DNA from: Croceimicrobium sp965279135
GTDB lineage: Bacteria > Bacteroidota > Bacteroidia > Flavobacteriales > Schleiferiaceae
Length of the DNA stretch: 64,000 nucleotides
Direction: 5' to 3'
NCBI GenBank assembly: GCA_965279135.1
Contig: OZ257133.1
Span: 2,108,001 to 2,172,000 of the forward strand
Shown: one piece after another, positions 26,480 through 34,858 of the stretch
Position numbering within the stretch: the first letter of the stretch is position 1
Layout: each line of letters opens with the position of its first letter
The notes under the pieces: generated by a model
What the model saw: the letters and a program-made list of their open reading frames with translations, nothing else
What the model was told of the DNA's origin: nothing
Database searches by the model: none
Translations under genes and position numbers: made by a program

Positions 26480-26533
26480 ATGATGAAATACCCGGTCCGC
26501 TGATCAAGAGGGGTTGGACCGGGTACTCATCAT
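26480..26533 (-). terminator. hairpin after the ActP-like symporter gene
   Basis: TACCCGGTCC pairs with GGACCGGGTA over ten base pairs, extended at the base by ATGATG/CATCAT. It stands 11 bp beyond the symporter stop. No long T run follows on the minus strand, so termination may be partial. Confidence 0.6.
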
Positions 26534-26543
26534 CAAGGTTTGG

Positions 26544-28364
26544 TTAATGAGCATGCGCTTCACCAGCACCAGAAGGAATACGAATATCCTCTACAAGCTC
26601 CTGAATATCTTCAGGGGTCTTCTCTGTAAATCTCATTACAATCAGGCTTACCGCGAGATTAATCAGCATGGCCACGGTTCCAAAACCCTCAGGGCTAATT
26701 CCGAACCACCAGTCTTCTTTCAATCCTGCCACAGCTTCCATTCCACCATCAAAAAATCCGAATTTGAATTTTAAGATGTAGAAACACATGATTGCCAATC
26801 CAGAAATCATTCCCGCAATAGCGCCTTCTTTATTCATCTTCTTCATGAAGATTCCAAGAATAATCGCTGGGAAGAAAGAGGCTGCCGCTAAACCAAAGGC
26901 TAGCGCAACAGTTGCCGCAACATAATCCGGAGGATTGATACCAAAGTATCCTGCTACACACACGGCGATCACCGCAGAGAAACGAGCCGCCAATAACTCA
27001 CCACGCTCTGAAATATCCGGCATGATTTGTTTCTTCAATAAATCATGAGAAATGGCAGTAGAAATAACCAATAATAGACCGGCTGCCGTAGATAGAGCTG
27101 CAGCAAGCCCACCGGCTGCTACCAAAGCAATTACCCAAACAGGTAAGTTGGCAATTTCCGGATTGGCCAGTACAATGATATCCTTATCCACAAAAAGCTC
27201 ATTATCATTGCTTAAATCTGCATTTGCTACTAAACGATTGCCTTGTTCTCCAGTAACGGGAACTAGTTCGCCATTAGCATCTTTTACTGTTTCAAACTGA
27301 GGTCCTTTCTTTCCGGTAATGGCATTACCTGGACGAAATTGCACTTTACCATCACCATTTTTATCGGTCCAGGCCAATAGGTTAGTTTGTTCCCAGTTGT
27401 GCACCCACTCAGGAAGCTCAGAGTAAGATTTATCCTCAACAGTTTGAATGAGGTTGGTACGGGCAAATACTGCAATTGCAGGTGCTGTAGTATAAAGGAT
27501 CGCGATGAACAATAAGGCGAATCCAGCCGATTTACGAGCATCACGCACTTTAGGTACGGTGAAAAAGCGTACAATAACGTGTGGCAATCCAGCGGTACCA
27601 AGCATTAAGGCCGCAGTAATAAAGAATACATCCACTTTACCCTTGCTACCATCTGTATAAGAGCTAAAGCCTAGTTCAGTATTAAGTTGATTCAGTTTAT
27701 CCAGGAGATAGGTATTGTCGGCGAGTTTACCGCCCATTCCAACTTGAGGAATTACACTATCCGTCAACATTGCTGAGATGAAAAATGCGGGAACCATGAA
27801 GGCGAATATCAGCACGCAATACTGCGCTACCTGGGTATAAGTAATACCCTTCATCCCGCCGAGTACAGCATAAAAGAGTACAATTACCATCCCTATGATT
27901 ACACCTAGGGTTACATCAACTTCAAGGAAGCGAGAGAATACTACTCCCACTCCACGCATCTGACCAGCAACGTAGGTAAAAGACACAAAAAGGGCGGCTA
28001 TAATTGCTACGGTACGAGCAGTATTACTGTAGTAACGATCCCCAATAAAATCGGGCACGGTAAACTTCCCGAATTTCCTGAGATAAGGTGCCAGAAGAAG
28101 TGCAAGCAGTACATATCCACCAGTCCAGCCCATCAGGTAGACCGATCCATCATATCCGCTGGTTGAAATTAATCCGGCCATAGAGATAAATGACGCAGCA
28201 CTCATCCAGTCTGCGGCAGTAGCCAGACCATTAGCTAATGGAGAGACTCCTCCACCGGCAACATAAAATTCCTTTGTAGATCCGGCACGACTCCATATCG
28301 CAATACCGATGTACAGGGCAAAAGTAATCCCAACGATCACATAGGTCATAATTTGAATATCCAT
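26544..28364 (-). CDS. cation/acetate-type sodium:solute symporter, large subunit (ActP-like)
   Basis: A 606-residue membrane protein with about thirteen hydrophobic segments. Residues 28-60 (STKEFYVAGGGVSPLANGLA, then AADWMSAASFI) and LAAALSTAAGLLLVIS are signatures of the SSS family closest to ActP/YjcG-type acetate permeases. A polar insertion of about 80 residues lies at about 320-400 (DKNGDGKVQFRPG, calcium-loop-like). The preceding small gene encodes its DUF4212 partner. With acs and prpE nearby, uptake of acetate or another short acid is the likely role. The substrate is inferred. Confidence 0.88.
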   Translation of the reverse strand: MDIQIMTYVIVGITFALYIGIAIWSRAGSTKEFYVAGGGVSPLANGLATAADWMSAASFISMAGLISTSGYDGSVYLMGWTGGYVLLALLLAPYLRKFGKFTVPDFIGDRYYSNTARTVAIIAALFVSFTYVAGQMRGVGVVFSRFLEVDVTLGVIIGMVIVLFYAVLGGMKGITYTQVAQYCVLIFAFMVPAFFISAMLTDSVIPQVGMGGKLADNTYLLDKLNQLNTELGFSSYTDGSKGKVDVFFITAALMLGTAGLPHVIVRFFTVPKVRDARKSAGFALLFIAILYTTAPAIAVFARTNLIQTVEDKSYSELPEWVHNWEQTNLLAWTDKNGDGKVQFRPGNAITGKKGPQFETVKDANGELVPVTGEQGNRLVANADLSNDNELFVDKDIIVLANPEIANLPVWVIALVAAGGLAAALSTAAGLLLVISTAISHDLLKKQIMPDISERGELLAARFSAVIAVCVAGYFGINPPDYVAATVALAFGLAAASFFPAIILGIFMKKMNKEGAIAGMISGLAIMCFYILKFKFGFFDGGMEAVAGLKEDWWFGISPEGFGTVAMLINLAVSLIVMRFTEKTPEDIQELVEDIRIPSGAGEAHAH

Positions 28365-28382
28365 TTTCCTGTGCTTTAAATA

Positions 28383-28643
28383 TTATTTCTCGGTATAGCC
28401 GTACTTGGCGTCGAGTTTATTCATTTTACGAACGTAAACGAAGATGATTATCACGAAGGTGACAATAGAACCTTGTTGTGCAAACCAGAATCCTAATGGG
28501 AATCCACCAAGATGGAACTGGTTAAGAAAGTCGACAAAGATGATCCCGGCTCCGTAGGAAACCAGGAACCAAATACTGAGGAGTATAGTCAGTAGCTTTA
28601 AGTTTTCGCGCCAGTATTTATGCGCTTGAGTGTGGTCTTTCAT
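28383..28643 (-). CDS. DUF4212 small subunit of sodium:solute symporter
   Basis: An 86-residue membrane protein with two hydrophobic segments (about 15-37 and 50-70) and a basic tail (YVRKMNKLDAKYG). The sequence pattern, with YWRENLKLL at the start, fits DUF4212, which is nearly always encoded next to an ActP-like symporter and thought to be its small subunit. The symporter begins 18 bp downstream. Length is typical. Confidence 0.85.
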   Translation of the reverse strand: MKDHTQAHKYWRENLKLLTILLSIWFLVSYGAGIIFVDFLNQFHLGGFPLGFWFAQQGSIVTFVIIIFVYVRKMNKLDAKYGYTEK

Positions 28644-28670
28644 ATTGTTGTTGATTTAGTGTTGAAGAGA

Positions 28671-28722
28671 TTAGATGTTAGAACTTAGAACTCAGACTAG
28701 TCTCTAAGCTCTAATTTCTAAG
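28671..28722. repeat. degenerate TTAGAA/TCTAAG repeat tract
   Basis: This gap consists largely of copies of a 6-7 bp word in both orientations: TTAGATG, TTAGAAC, TTAGAAC, then TCTAAGC, TCTAATT, TCTAAG, centred on ACTAGT. The two halves form an imperfect inverted repeat. Similar words flank the four-helix-bundle gene near 39.5-40.0 kb. The tract lies between the porin stop and the DUF4212 start. Confidence 0.6.
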
Positions 28723-28733
28723 GTCATACGAGC

Positions 28734-30050
28734 CTACAAATACACCATCGCCTGAAACGTAATCTCCGATTTACGAGATACATCATCTGGATTAGTGAAA
28801 TCCGGGCGACTGCGATAGTTAAGGGTTAGTTTGGAATGATGTCCAGCGATATAGAGGTTAAGACCAACATCAATAACTGATACGGGAACTTTATCTCCAT
28901 TGGAATCCTGTACGCCTTCAAGATCATTGTAGATCAACGCGGCATAGGGTTGCCAGATTAGGTCGTCGCGTTTCTTAGGCAACATATAACCAACCTGAGT
29001 ATGGATGCTAGTTCCGGTTCCCAAGGTAGGGAATGAGTTACCTCTTAGCCCATTACTGATGGTTGAACCATCGGCTGGGTTCATGATACCAATGTTGCGC
29101 ACATGGTTAGGCCCGAAATCGTTGAAGTAAACGGCAGCATAAGCAGTTAAAGCACTACCATTCTCAAAAGGTAGATCTAAGAATGCATCAACTGAAAAGA
29201 GATTCATTGCAGAAGTTACAGTATCCCCAGCTGTGTTGGCATACCACATAGCATCAGCATTATTAATGAAGCCAGCACCAATATTGAATACGCGCTTAGT
29301 ACCTAAGTAGGATCCTACGCGATATGGTAATAGATTGCCTTCGGCATCCCAAAACTCATATTGGAAATACCCTTCGAATACCTTACCGGTGTTTTGAGGA
29401 TTGTAAAGTGCCTGATCCACAGCAATGGCCTGACCAAGATTTGTCTCAAATGGGTCATTAACAGCTACCTGATAAGCCAGTTTCTGAATTTTACCCTTGG
29501 CGTAAATTCCGATTTTGCGAGCAAATTGATCCGTTGTTTCAATGGTTGCCCAGTTCAAAATTGGCGCATCAAAAGTCATAAGGTTAAGGGTAGAGGCATT
29601 AGTGAGTCGGCTTAAGCCATTCCAATAATGTAATCCACCACCAATATTTAAATAACCTGGTAAAACGGTATACTCCACCCATGCATCATGCATGAAAATC
29701 TGGGGCTTTTTACCATCATCAGGATCCAAACCTCCACTTACCGCATTTTGATTGTTAATCCCAAAGTGAGTGAGAATTAGAAACTTCTTGTTAATCTGAC
29801 TATACATCAGAAAACGAGATCGGCGCAAACCGAAGTCTGTAGTAGCATCTTGAGCTACTCCCGCTCTGGTGCTGCCATCGTTGTTCTCATTATAACGAGC
29901 CCAAACCTGATGCCAGGTAATAAAACGGAAGTAAGATTCGCCCTTATCATCAAGCTTCACTTTAAGACCTCCATTATAGTCTGGAAAGCCCTGCCCGTAA
30001 GCGGAACCCGCGAAAAGTAGCGACAAAAAGAGAATGGTAATTTTTTTCAT
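28734..30050 (-). CDS. outer-membrane porin-like protein
   Basis: A 438-residue protein with a Sec signal peptide (ending SAYGQ) and alternating-residue beta-strands throughout, ending in an aromatic-hydrophobic strand (FQAMVYL), as in outer-membrane beta-barrels. The N-terminal FRFITWHQVWARYNEN and DFGLRRSRFLMYSQI fit the phosphate-selective porin/Opr-like group of Bacteroidota. It precedes the DUF4212-symporter pair in the same direction and could admit the organic acid into the periplasm. The substrate is inferred from neighbours. Confidence 0.72.
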   Translation of the reverse strand: MKKITILFLSLLFAGSAYGQGFPDYNGGLKVKLDDKGESYFRFITWHQVWARYNENNDGSTRAGVAQDATTDFGLRRSRFLMYSQINKKFLILTHFGINNQNAVSGGLDPDDGKKPQIFMHDAWVEYTVLPGYLNIGGGLHYWNGLSRLTNASTLNLMTFDAPILNWATIETTDQFARKIGIYAKGKIQKLAYQVAVNDPFETNLGQAIAVDQALYNPQNTGKVFEGYFQYEFWDAEGNLLPYRVGSYLGTKRVFNIGAGFINNADAMWYANTAGDTVTSAMNLFSVDAFLDLPFENGSALTAYAAVYFNDFGPNHVRNIGIMNPADGSTISNGLRGNSFPTLGTGTSIHTQVGYMLPKKRDDLIWQPYAALIYNDLEGVQDSNGDKVPVSVIDVGLNLYIAGHHSKLTLNYRSRPDFTNPDDVSRKSEITFQAMVYL

Positions 30051-30176
30051 ATTGGAAAAGTTTGGTTATCAAGGCCTGAGCATAGCTCTATGGCGAGACC
30101 AAGGTTTTACTTTTCCTCTATAGAATGAAAAATGGTATAGTTAATCGGTAAGCAAGGGATAGCTAAGTCGTAAAAC

Positions 30177-30596
30177 TTAGTCTCTAAAGCGCTCCCAGCG
30201 TATCAGCATATACTTATCGCCTAATTCGGTAACCACCATTCCTGCTCCTTGCAGATTTTTAGTATCCTGATAGAACTTCAGCAGTTCCTCGTGTGTAAGG
30301 ATTCGATAAGTAGGATGATAGTTTGACTTAAAGGGACGCTTTACTTTATGCTGCCTTACCCAGTTTATCACACTCACATGTGAAACGCCTAATATACGCT
30401 CTATCTCACGATAAGAAAGACCTTCGAGATAAAGTTGTAATGCTTTTGTTACGTAATAATCATCGATTCGTTTGCCTAGTCGAGATACGGTATAGTGGTA
30501 TGAACATGACTTGCATTTATAGCGTTGGCGACCCTTAACGATGCCACTTTTTGTTGCTTCTTCACTTCCACAATTTGGGCAAACTCCCACTGACAT
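30177..30596 (-). CDS. InsA-like zinc-ribbon/HTH DNA-binding protein, probably domesticated
   Basis: A 139-residue protein. It has an N-terminal zinc ribbon (CPNCGSEE...YKCKSC, about residues 6-30) followed by a helix-turn-helix (GLSYREIERILGVSHVSVIN, about 62-81) as in InsA of IS1-type elements, then a unique tail. No transposase catalytic gene, terminal inverted repeats or target duplications surround it, so it is more likely a resident regulator than an insertion sequence. It lies upstream of the porin-symporter genes. The ATG at 30596 starts just before the zinc ribbon. A role in acetate control is a guess. Confidence 0.72.
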   Translation of the reverse strand: MSVGVCPNCGSEEATKSGIVKGRQRYKCKSCSYHYTVSRLGKRIDDYYVTKALQLYLEGLSYREIERILGVSHVSVINWVRQHKVKRPFKSNYHPTYRILTHEELLKFYQDTKNLQGAGMVVTELGDKYMLIRWERFRD

Positions 30597-30609
30597 AACA
30601 ATATACCTT

Positions 30610-30638
30610 TTTAGCAAAGATATATCAATTTAGCAAAG
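30610..30638 (-). promoter_or_regulatory. promoter region with a direct repeat upstream of the InsA-like gene
   Basis: TTTAGCAAAG occurs twice (30610-30619 and 30629-30638), 19 bp apart. On the minus strand TATCTTTG (30615-30622) matches the -7 consensus TAnnTTTG and overlaps one repeat. The arrangement would fit autoregulation by the encoded DNA-binding protein. Confidence 0.45.
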
Positions 30639-30691
30639 TATTGTAATTATGACATTTACAAGCACTTAGCATATTCCTTCACTATCGAAAC

Positions 30692-30719
30692 AAAAAACCC
30701 CTACCTAAAAGGCAGGGGC
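30692..30719 (-). terminator. terminator of the fadE gene
   Basis: On the minus strand GCCCCTGCCT-TTTA-GGTAGGGGTTTTTT forms a strong hairpin with a T run, 25 bp after the acyl-CoA dehydrogenase stop. Confidence 0.85.
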
Positions 30720-30744
30720 ATCAACACGAATCTCAAGTCTATGA

Positions 30745-32547
30745 TTAAAAGGGATATTTATTTGCGGCAATAACTTTCGCAGCAATTTCCTTACGGAGGA
30801 TCTTTACATTAACTGGTTCAGTAGGCTTAGTAAAACGCTTTAATCCGATAAGCATCATTCTTTGCTCATCACCTTCGATAAAACTATAAATCGCCTCTCG
30901 ACCTTTGGAGGCAACCAACTCCTGAGCCCAGTGTAAATAGAGTTTAGCCATCGTTATTTCGGTAGCCGCAGCTTCTTCACCATTCATTTTGGCTAGCTTC
31001 TCAGCTCTGATAATAGCTGACTCAGCCGCATAGGTCTCGATAATCATATCAGCAGCGTTCATAATGATCTGCTGCTCTTGCTCAAGATCCATCCCAAAAG
31101 TTTCTACAGCTTTACCAGCTACCATTAAGATGGCTTTTTTCAATTTGGCGATATATTCTTTCTCTTCTGCAAAGAGCTCATCGTACTCCGGTGTATCGAA
31201 AGATGGAATTTCCATCAACTCATTGGCCACGGCCATGGCTGGAGACATTAAATCCAGTTCTCCTTTTAATGCTTTCTTGAGTAGCATGGCTACGGAGTGC
31301 AAACGATTAATCTCATTTGTTCCCTCGTAGATACGAGATATACGAACATCACGGTAAGCAGCTTCCAGAGGAGTATCCGCGCTATAGCCCATACCTCCAT
31401 AGATTTGCAAACCTTCATCCGCAACATAGGAACTTGCTTCGGAACCCAGAACTTTTAGTATAGCGCACTCAATCGCAAACTCCTCGATACCTTTCAATTT
31501 AGCTTCTCCCTGATCCATGCCAGAAGCTAGCAGTCGCGCAATATTGTTTTCGATATCCTGTCCGGCCCGATATGTAGCCGCCTCTGCTACCCAGGTGCGG
31601 GTGATCATATCGGCTAACTTTTGCTGGATGGCTCCAAAACTGGAAAGTGAGGTACCAAATTGCTTTCGTTCATTTGCATAACTTACAGCGTGGGTGCTAA
31701 CTCGGCGAGATGCTTCTAAACAAGCAACCGATAGCTTTATACGACCATAGTTTAGAGAATTCATTGCGATCTTAAATCCGCCGTTCCTCTCTCCTAACAA
31801 GGCATCCACTGAAACTTCACAGTCATTGAAAAACACCTGTCGGGTGGAACTGGCCCTGATTCCCAACTTATTCTCTTCCTCTCCAAACGACATTCCCGGG
31901 TTGCCTTTCTCTACCAAGAAGGCAGTTAAGTATTTATCATCTTCGATTCTGGCAAAAACTGTGAAGACATCCGCAAAACCGGCATTTGAAATCCAGATTT
32001 TCTGGCCATTTATCTTATAGGATTTACCATCTGCACTTAGCTCTGCTTTGGTTTTTCCACTGTTTGCATCTGAACCGGCACCAGGTTCAGTTAAGCAATA
32101 GGCTCCCATCAATTCTCCCGAAGCCAAGCCAGGTAAATACTTTTGCTTTTGCTCTTCGCTACCATATAATAAAATGGGCAGGGTGCCGATTCCTGTATGT
32201 GCACCATAAGCCGTAGAAAGGGAACCGGATATTCCGGAAATACGATCGCAAACCAACATGGAGGTATTGAAGTCCATGCCTAAACCGCCGTATTCTTCTG
32301 GCACGCTGATACCTAGCAAACCTAATTGACCAGCCTTTTTCATAACCTCTTCGGTAAAGGCATAGTCCTTCTCTTCAAATCTTTCGCGTTGAGGAGCTAC
32401 TTCTTTTTCAATGAAATCACTGGTCGCATCGGCCATCATTCGCTGCTCCTCGTTAAACTCCTCAGGAATGAATACTTCATCTGCACTAACTGCTCTAACC
32501 AGAAACTCGCCTCCCTTTAAGAAGCTCTTACTTGTAACATCTGCCAT
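30745..32547 (-). CDS. fadE: acyl-CoA dehydrogenase (FadE type)
   Basis: A 600-residue FAD enzyme catalysing the first step of beta-oxidation. The signatures are AYCLTEPGAGSDANSGKTKA (about 150-169, FAD and substrate binding), YANERKQFGTSLSSFGAIQQ, and IYEGTNEINR near residue 410, with the catalytic-base glutamate. The C-terminal 150-residue extension is present in the 600-residue group that includes Bacillus FadE. It has its own promoter and a terminator. The upstream palindrome matches that in the marR promoter 10 kb away, so it probably belongs to the same regulon as fadN and fadA. Confidence 0.92.
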   Translation of the reverse strand: MADVTSKSFLKGGEFLVRAVSADEVFIPEEFNEEQRMMADATSDFIEKEVAPQRERFEEKDYAFTEEVMKKAGQLGLLGISVPEEYGGLGMDFNTSMLVCDRISGISGSLSTAYGAHTGIGTLPILLYGSEEQKQKYLPGLASGELMGAYCLTEPGAGSDANSGKTKAELSADGKSYKINGQKIWISNAGFADVFTVFARIEDDKYLTAFLVEKGNPGMSFGEEENKLGIRASSTRQVFFNDCEVSVDALLGERNGGFKIAMNSLNYGRIKLSVACLEASRRVSTHAVSYANERKQFGTSLSSFGAIQQKLADMITRTWVAEAATYRAGQDIENNIARLLASGMDQGEAKLKGIEEFAIECAILKVLGSEASSYVADEGLQIYGGMGYSADTPLEAAYRDVRISRIYEGTNEINRLHSVAMLLKKALKGELDLMSPAMAVANELMEIPSFDTPEYDELFAEEKEYIAKLKKAILMVAGKAVETFGMDLEQEQQIIMNAADMIIETYAAESAIIRAEKLAKMNGEEAAATEITMAKLYLHWAQELVASKGREAIYSFIEGDEQRMMLIGLKRFTKPTEPVNVKILRKEIAAKVIAANKYPF

Positions 32548-32570
32548 TACCAGGAATTTTTCGATTGCCT

Positions 32571-32602
32571 CAAAAATAATAAAATTTATTATGCACGCAT
32601 AG
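32571..32602 (-). promoter_or_regulatory. fadE promoter with candidate MarR operator
   Basis: On the minus strand TATTTTTG (32571-32578) matches the -7 consensus TAnnTTTG. Immediately upstream, TTATGCACGCATAG (32589-32602, plus strand) is a near copy of the perfect palindrome TTATGCATGCATAA in the marR promoter. It sits between the -7 box and the -33 position, where a bound repressor would block RNA polymerase. A TTTG at -33 is not evident. Confidence 0.6.
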
Positions 32603-32620
32603 TTTATTTGTAATAATTGT

Positions 32621-32657
32621 AAAAAAATAAAGGCGCTCCTTTACTAAGAAGCGCCTC
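32621..32657 (-). terminator. terminator of the sigma/anti-sigma-like operon
   Basis: On the minus strand AGGCGCT and AGCGCCT form the stem around a loop of about 12 bases, followed by TTATTTTTTT. It follows the anti-sigma-like gene by about 35 bp. Confidence 0.8.
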
Positions 32658-32691
32658 CATTGCAGAGTATCCTATTTGAATCTACAGATCC

Positions 32692-34224
32692 TTACCAGCG
32701 GTAGGATACACCCATCTGGAAGGAGTATCGCAATTTTGTTTGCTCATAAAGTACAAATCCTTCTTGCAAAGGATAACGCAATTGCCAACGGCTTATAACG
32801 GACCATTGACGATTAAACCGCCATTCTAATTCCGGCTGTAATAATGCCGAAAGTCCGAAAGTCGTTTTAGAACCATTCTCATCATCGCTGTAAGAAATCG
32901 CTTGTTGAAGCGCTACCCCGCCCGCAAGGCGTAGTCTCCAATTAGCATTGCCAAAGTCATAGCCATAAAGGAGGGGTAATTCAGCAAAATAATAAGGACG
33001 TTCTAATTGCTTTACGATACTCGTCCCTATTTGGTTTGTATCTACCCGTAAAACTGTAGAAGTATCTCTTACTGTGGTCACCGTGGTATCATAGACGTAT
33101 CGACCTGCTTGAAAGGAGTCAATGACCCACACCCTACTTACATTAATCACCTCACGGTTAGTGATTTCTGTACTCCAGGTACTGTCGATTTGGTTACGAG
33201 TTATACTCGTAGTTTGGTCATAAGGCTGCTCAATTCGGTAGTATCCTAATCCAGCAGTAAAAAACTGACGATCCTTTTGCCAGGCAAACTCAATTCCGCC
33301 GCCGTAAACTAGAGGCGAACCTTCCCTCAACTCGTGGCTCATTCCACCAAATGCACTGAAACGATTAAGCTTAAAGCCGGTTCTTGGATCTAAGAAAGGC
33401 GCATTCGATTCTGAATCTGCAGCAGGAACATCCAACTTACCAGTCTCGTCTGAAGAATTATATTCAGAATCCGCTTCTTCTGCAGAATCATCTACACGCT
33501 GATCCAAGCGATCCTCATCAGCTTCCAAGAAAGTTGAATCAATCAAAGGACTCTGTTGATCTGCCTCTGTTGATGCAGCGGTTGCCTGGCTATTATCTCC
33601 AGCCTCGGCAGGTTGATTCCCCAACTCTTCATTTGCCGGTTCTTCAATTTGAGGAGTTGATTCAGATTGATCAGTTTCGGATTCAAGATTTAAAGGCTCA
33701 GCTGAAGATTCCGCTAATGGATTTGTGATATCTGGGCTAGAGGATTCATCTGTTTCTACTAACTGAGATACCTCATCAAAATCCATTGTTGGCGCTAATT
33801 CCTGGGAAACATCGGCTACTGCAGCTGCAGTTGATTCAATAGGGGCTTGGGGTTCCTGAACCGCAGTATGATCCAAATTTTGAGGAGTCTGGACGGGGGA
33901 CTCCACATGCTCTTGTTTAGTATTCTCAGATGTAACTTCTTCTTCTAAATTAAAATAAGAGGACTCTGGCTCCATGGATTGCTCCATTCGATTCTCGATG
34001 TTTTTCGTGGCAGGTAATTCTCCCCCCGGCCAGAAAAGCCAAGAACCAAGGCCAATGACCACCCCTATAGTACCGGCAACCAACCAACCTAACCATAGGC
34101 GATTATTCACCGGAGCCAGTGTAGGCTGCGCGTCAATTTTAGCACGCATTGCTTCCCAATCTGATGGATTGGGGCCTTCTGAGCCTCCTAACTTATCTTT
34201 TAGTCTATTCCATTCTCTTGCCAT
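32692..34224 (-). CDS. anti-sigma-like transmembrane protein with a C-terminal outer-membrane-type beta-barrel region
   Basis: A 510-residue protein with an unusual plan. Residues 1-40 are a short cytoplasmic region, 42-66 one membrane segment (WLGWLVAGTIGVVIGLGSWL), 67-280 an acidic, Ser/Gln/Pro/Glu-rich linker of low complexity, and 285-510 a run of amphipathic beta-strands ending MGVSYRW, like an outer-membrane barrel. The gene overlaps the ECF sigma factor stop by one base (TGATG). By position and topology it is the candidate anti-sigma factor, and the barrel region could couple it to the envelope. No standard anti-sigma domain is recognisable. Confidence 0.72.
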   Translation of the reverse strand: MAREWNRLKDKLGGSEGPNPSDWEAMRAKIDAQPTLAPVNNRLWLGWLVAGTIGVVIGLGSWLFWPGGELPATKNIENRMEQSMEPESSYFNLEEEVTSENTKQEHVESPVQTPQNLDHTAVQEPQAPIESTAAAVADVSQELAPTMDFDEVSQLVETDESSSPDITNPLAESSAEPLNLESETDQSESTPQIEEPANEELGNQPAEAGDNSQATAASTEADQQSPLIDSTFLEADEDRLDQRVDDSAEEADSEYNSSDETGKLDVPAADSESNAPFLDPRTGFKLNRFSAFGGMSHELREGSPLVYGGGIEFAWQKDRQFFTAGLGYYRIEQPYDQTTSITRNQIDSTWSTEITNREVINVSRVWVIDSFQAGRYVYDTTVTTVRDTSTVLRVDTNQIGTSIVKQLERPYYFAELPLLYGYDFGNANWRLRLAGGVALQQAISYSDDENGSKTTFGLSALLQPELEWRFNRQWSVISRWQLRYPLQEGFVLYEQTKLRYSFQMGVSYRW

Positions 34225-34793
34225 CAGATCACTTTTTTTAAGGCTTGTTTGTGGCTGAGTTGCTTTCTTAATCTATCCTTTGCGGCATGCAGATATCGCT
34301 TTGAGCTCCTCTCGGAGCAATCCAATTTCAAAGCAATCTCCTGATGCTTATAACCTTCCCATTCATAGAGGACAAAAACCATTCTCTCCTTTTCGGGCAA
34401 TCCGAAAATCATCTCATTTACCTCTTCTTTACTTAATTCTCCCATAATGCTTACTTGAGCAGGGTTAAGTTGTACTTCTTCCAAATCGGCATCTTTGTCC
34501 ATGAAGTCGGTATTCTCACGATAATTCTGCTGTGATCGAAATTGATCAATTGCGGTTCTAACCGTGATAGTCGCTGCCCAAGGGAAAAATTCCTTCTGAT
34601 CATCAAATGACTCCAAATTGAGCAGCACTTTTAAAAAGGCATCATTGAGCAAAGACACGGCATCCTCACGCTGTCGTTGATAACGAAAGCAAATTGCCAG
34701 AAGATAATCGAAGCAGTAATGATAAAGATCAAACTGCGCCTGGCGATCATTCTTCCGGCACTTCTTAATCATCTTTTGAAGCTGCCTATCCAT
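34224..34793 (-). CDS. ECF-type RNA polymerase sigma-70 factor
   Basis: A 189-residue sigma factor. Region 2 lies at about 25-90 (YLLAICFRYQRQREDAVSLL; FFPWAATITVRTAIDQFR), and region 4 at about 125-180 (NEMIFGLPEKERMVFVLYEW, then YKHQEIALKLDCSERSSKRY), including the helix-turn-helix. It directs RNA polymerase to a subset of promoters. It is translationally coupled to the membrane-anchored partner gene. The two T9SS genes upstream share a GTCCC-N17-CGTA promoter of ECF form, its likely targets. Confidence 0.9.
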   Translation of the reverse strand: MDRQLQKMIKKCRKNDRQAQFDLYHYCFDYLLAICFRYQRQREDAVSLLNDAFLKVLLNLESFDDQKEFFPWAATITVRTAIDQFRSQQNYRENTDFMDKDADLEEVQLNPAQVSIMGELSKEEVNEMIFGLPEKERMVFVLYEWEGYKHQEIALKLDCSERSSKRYLHAAKDRLRKQLSHKQALKKVI

Positions 34794-34808
34794 TAAAGCT
34801 CAAGGTAA

Positions 34809-34842
34809 GGAAAGCACCTCGGATAAACCGAAGTGCATTTCC
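34809..34842 (-). terminator. hairpin after the first PKD gene
   Basis: GGAAAGCAC-x-TCGG pairs with CCGA-x-GTGC-x-TTTCC (about 13 bp with mismatches) between the PKD gene and the sigma factor gene. There is no clear T run, so it may terminate weakly or process the transcript. Confidence 0.5.
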
Positions 34843-34858
34843 TAAGGGCTAATTGAAA

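Noticed and set aside
30177..30596. Insertion sequence call for the InsA-like gene
   Set aside because: No InsB or transposase, no terminal inverted repeats and no target duplication are visible, so a resident DNA-binding protein is more likely.
33384..33728. A 114-codon plus-strand frame in the sigma-partner gene
   Set aside because: It is antisense to the low-complexity acidic linker, which gives open frames by composition alone.
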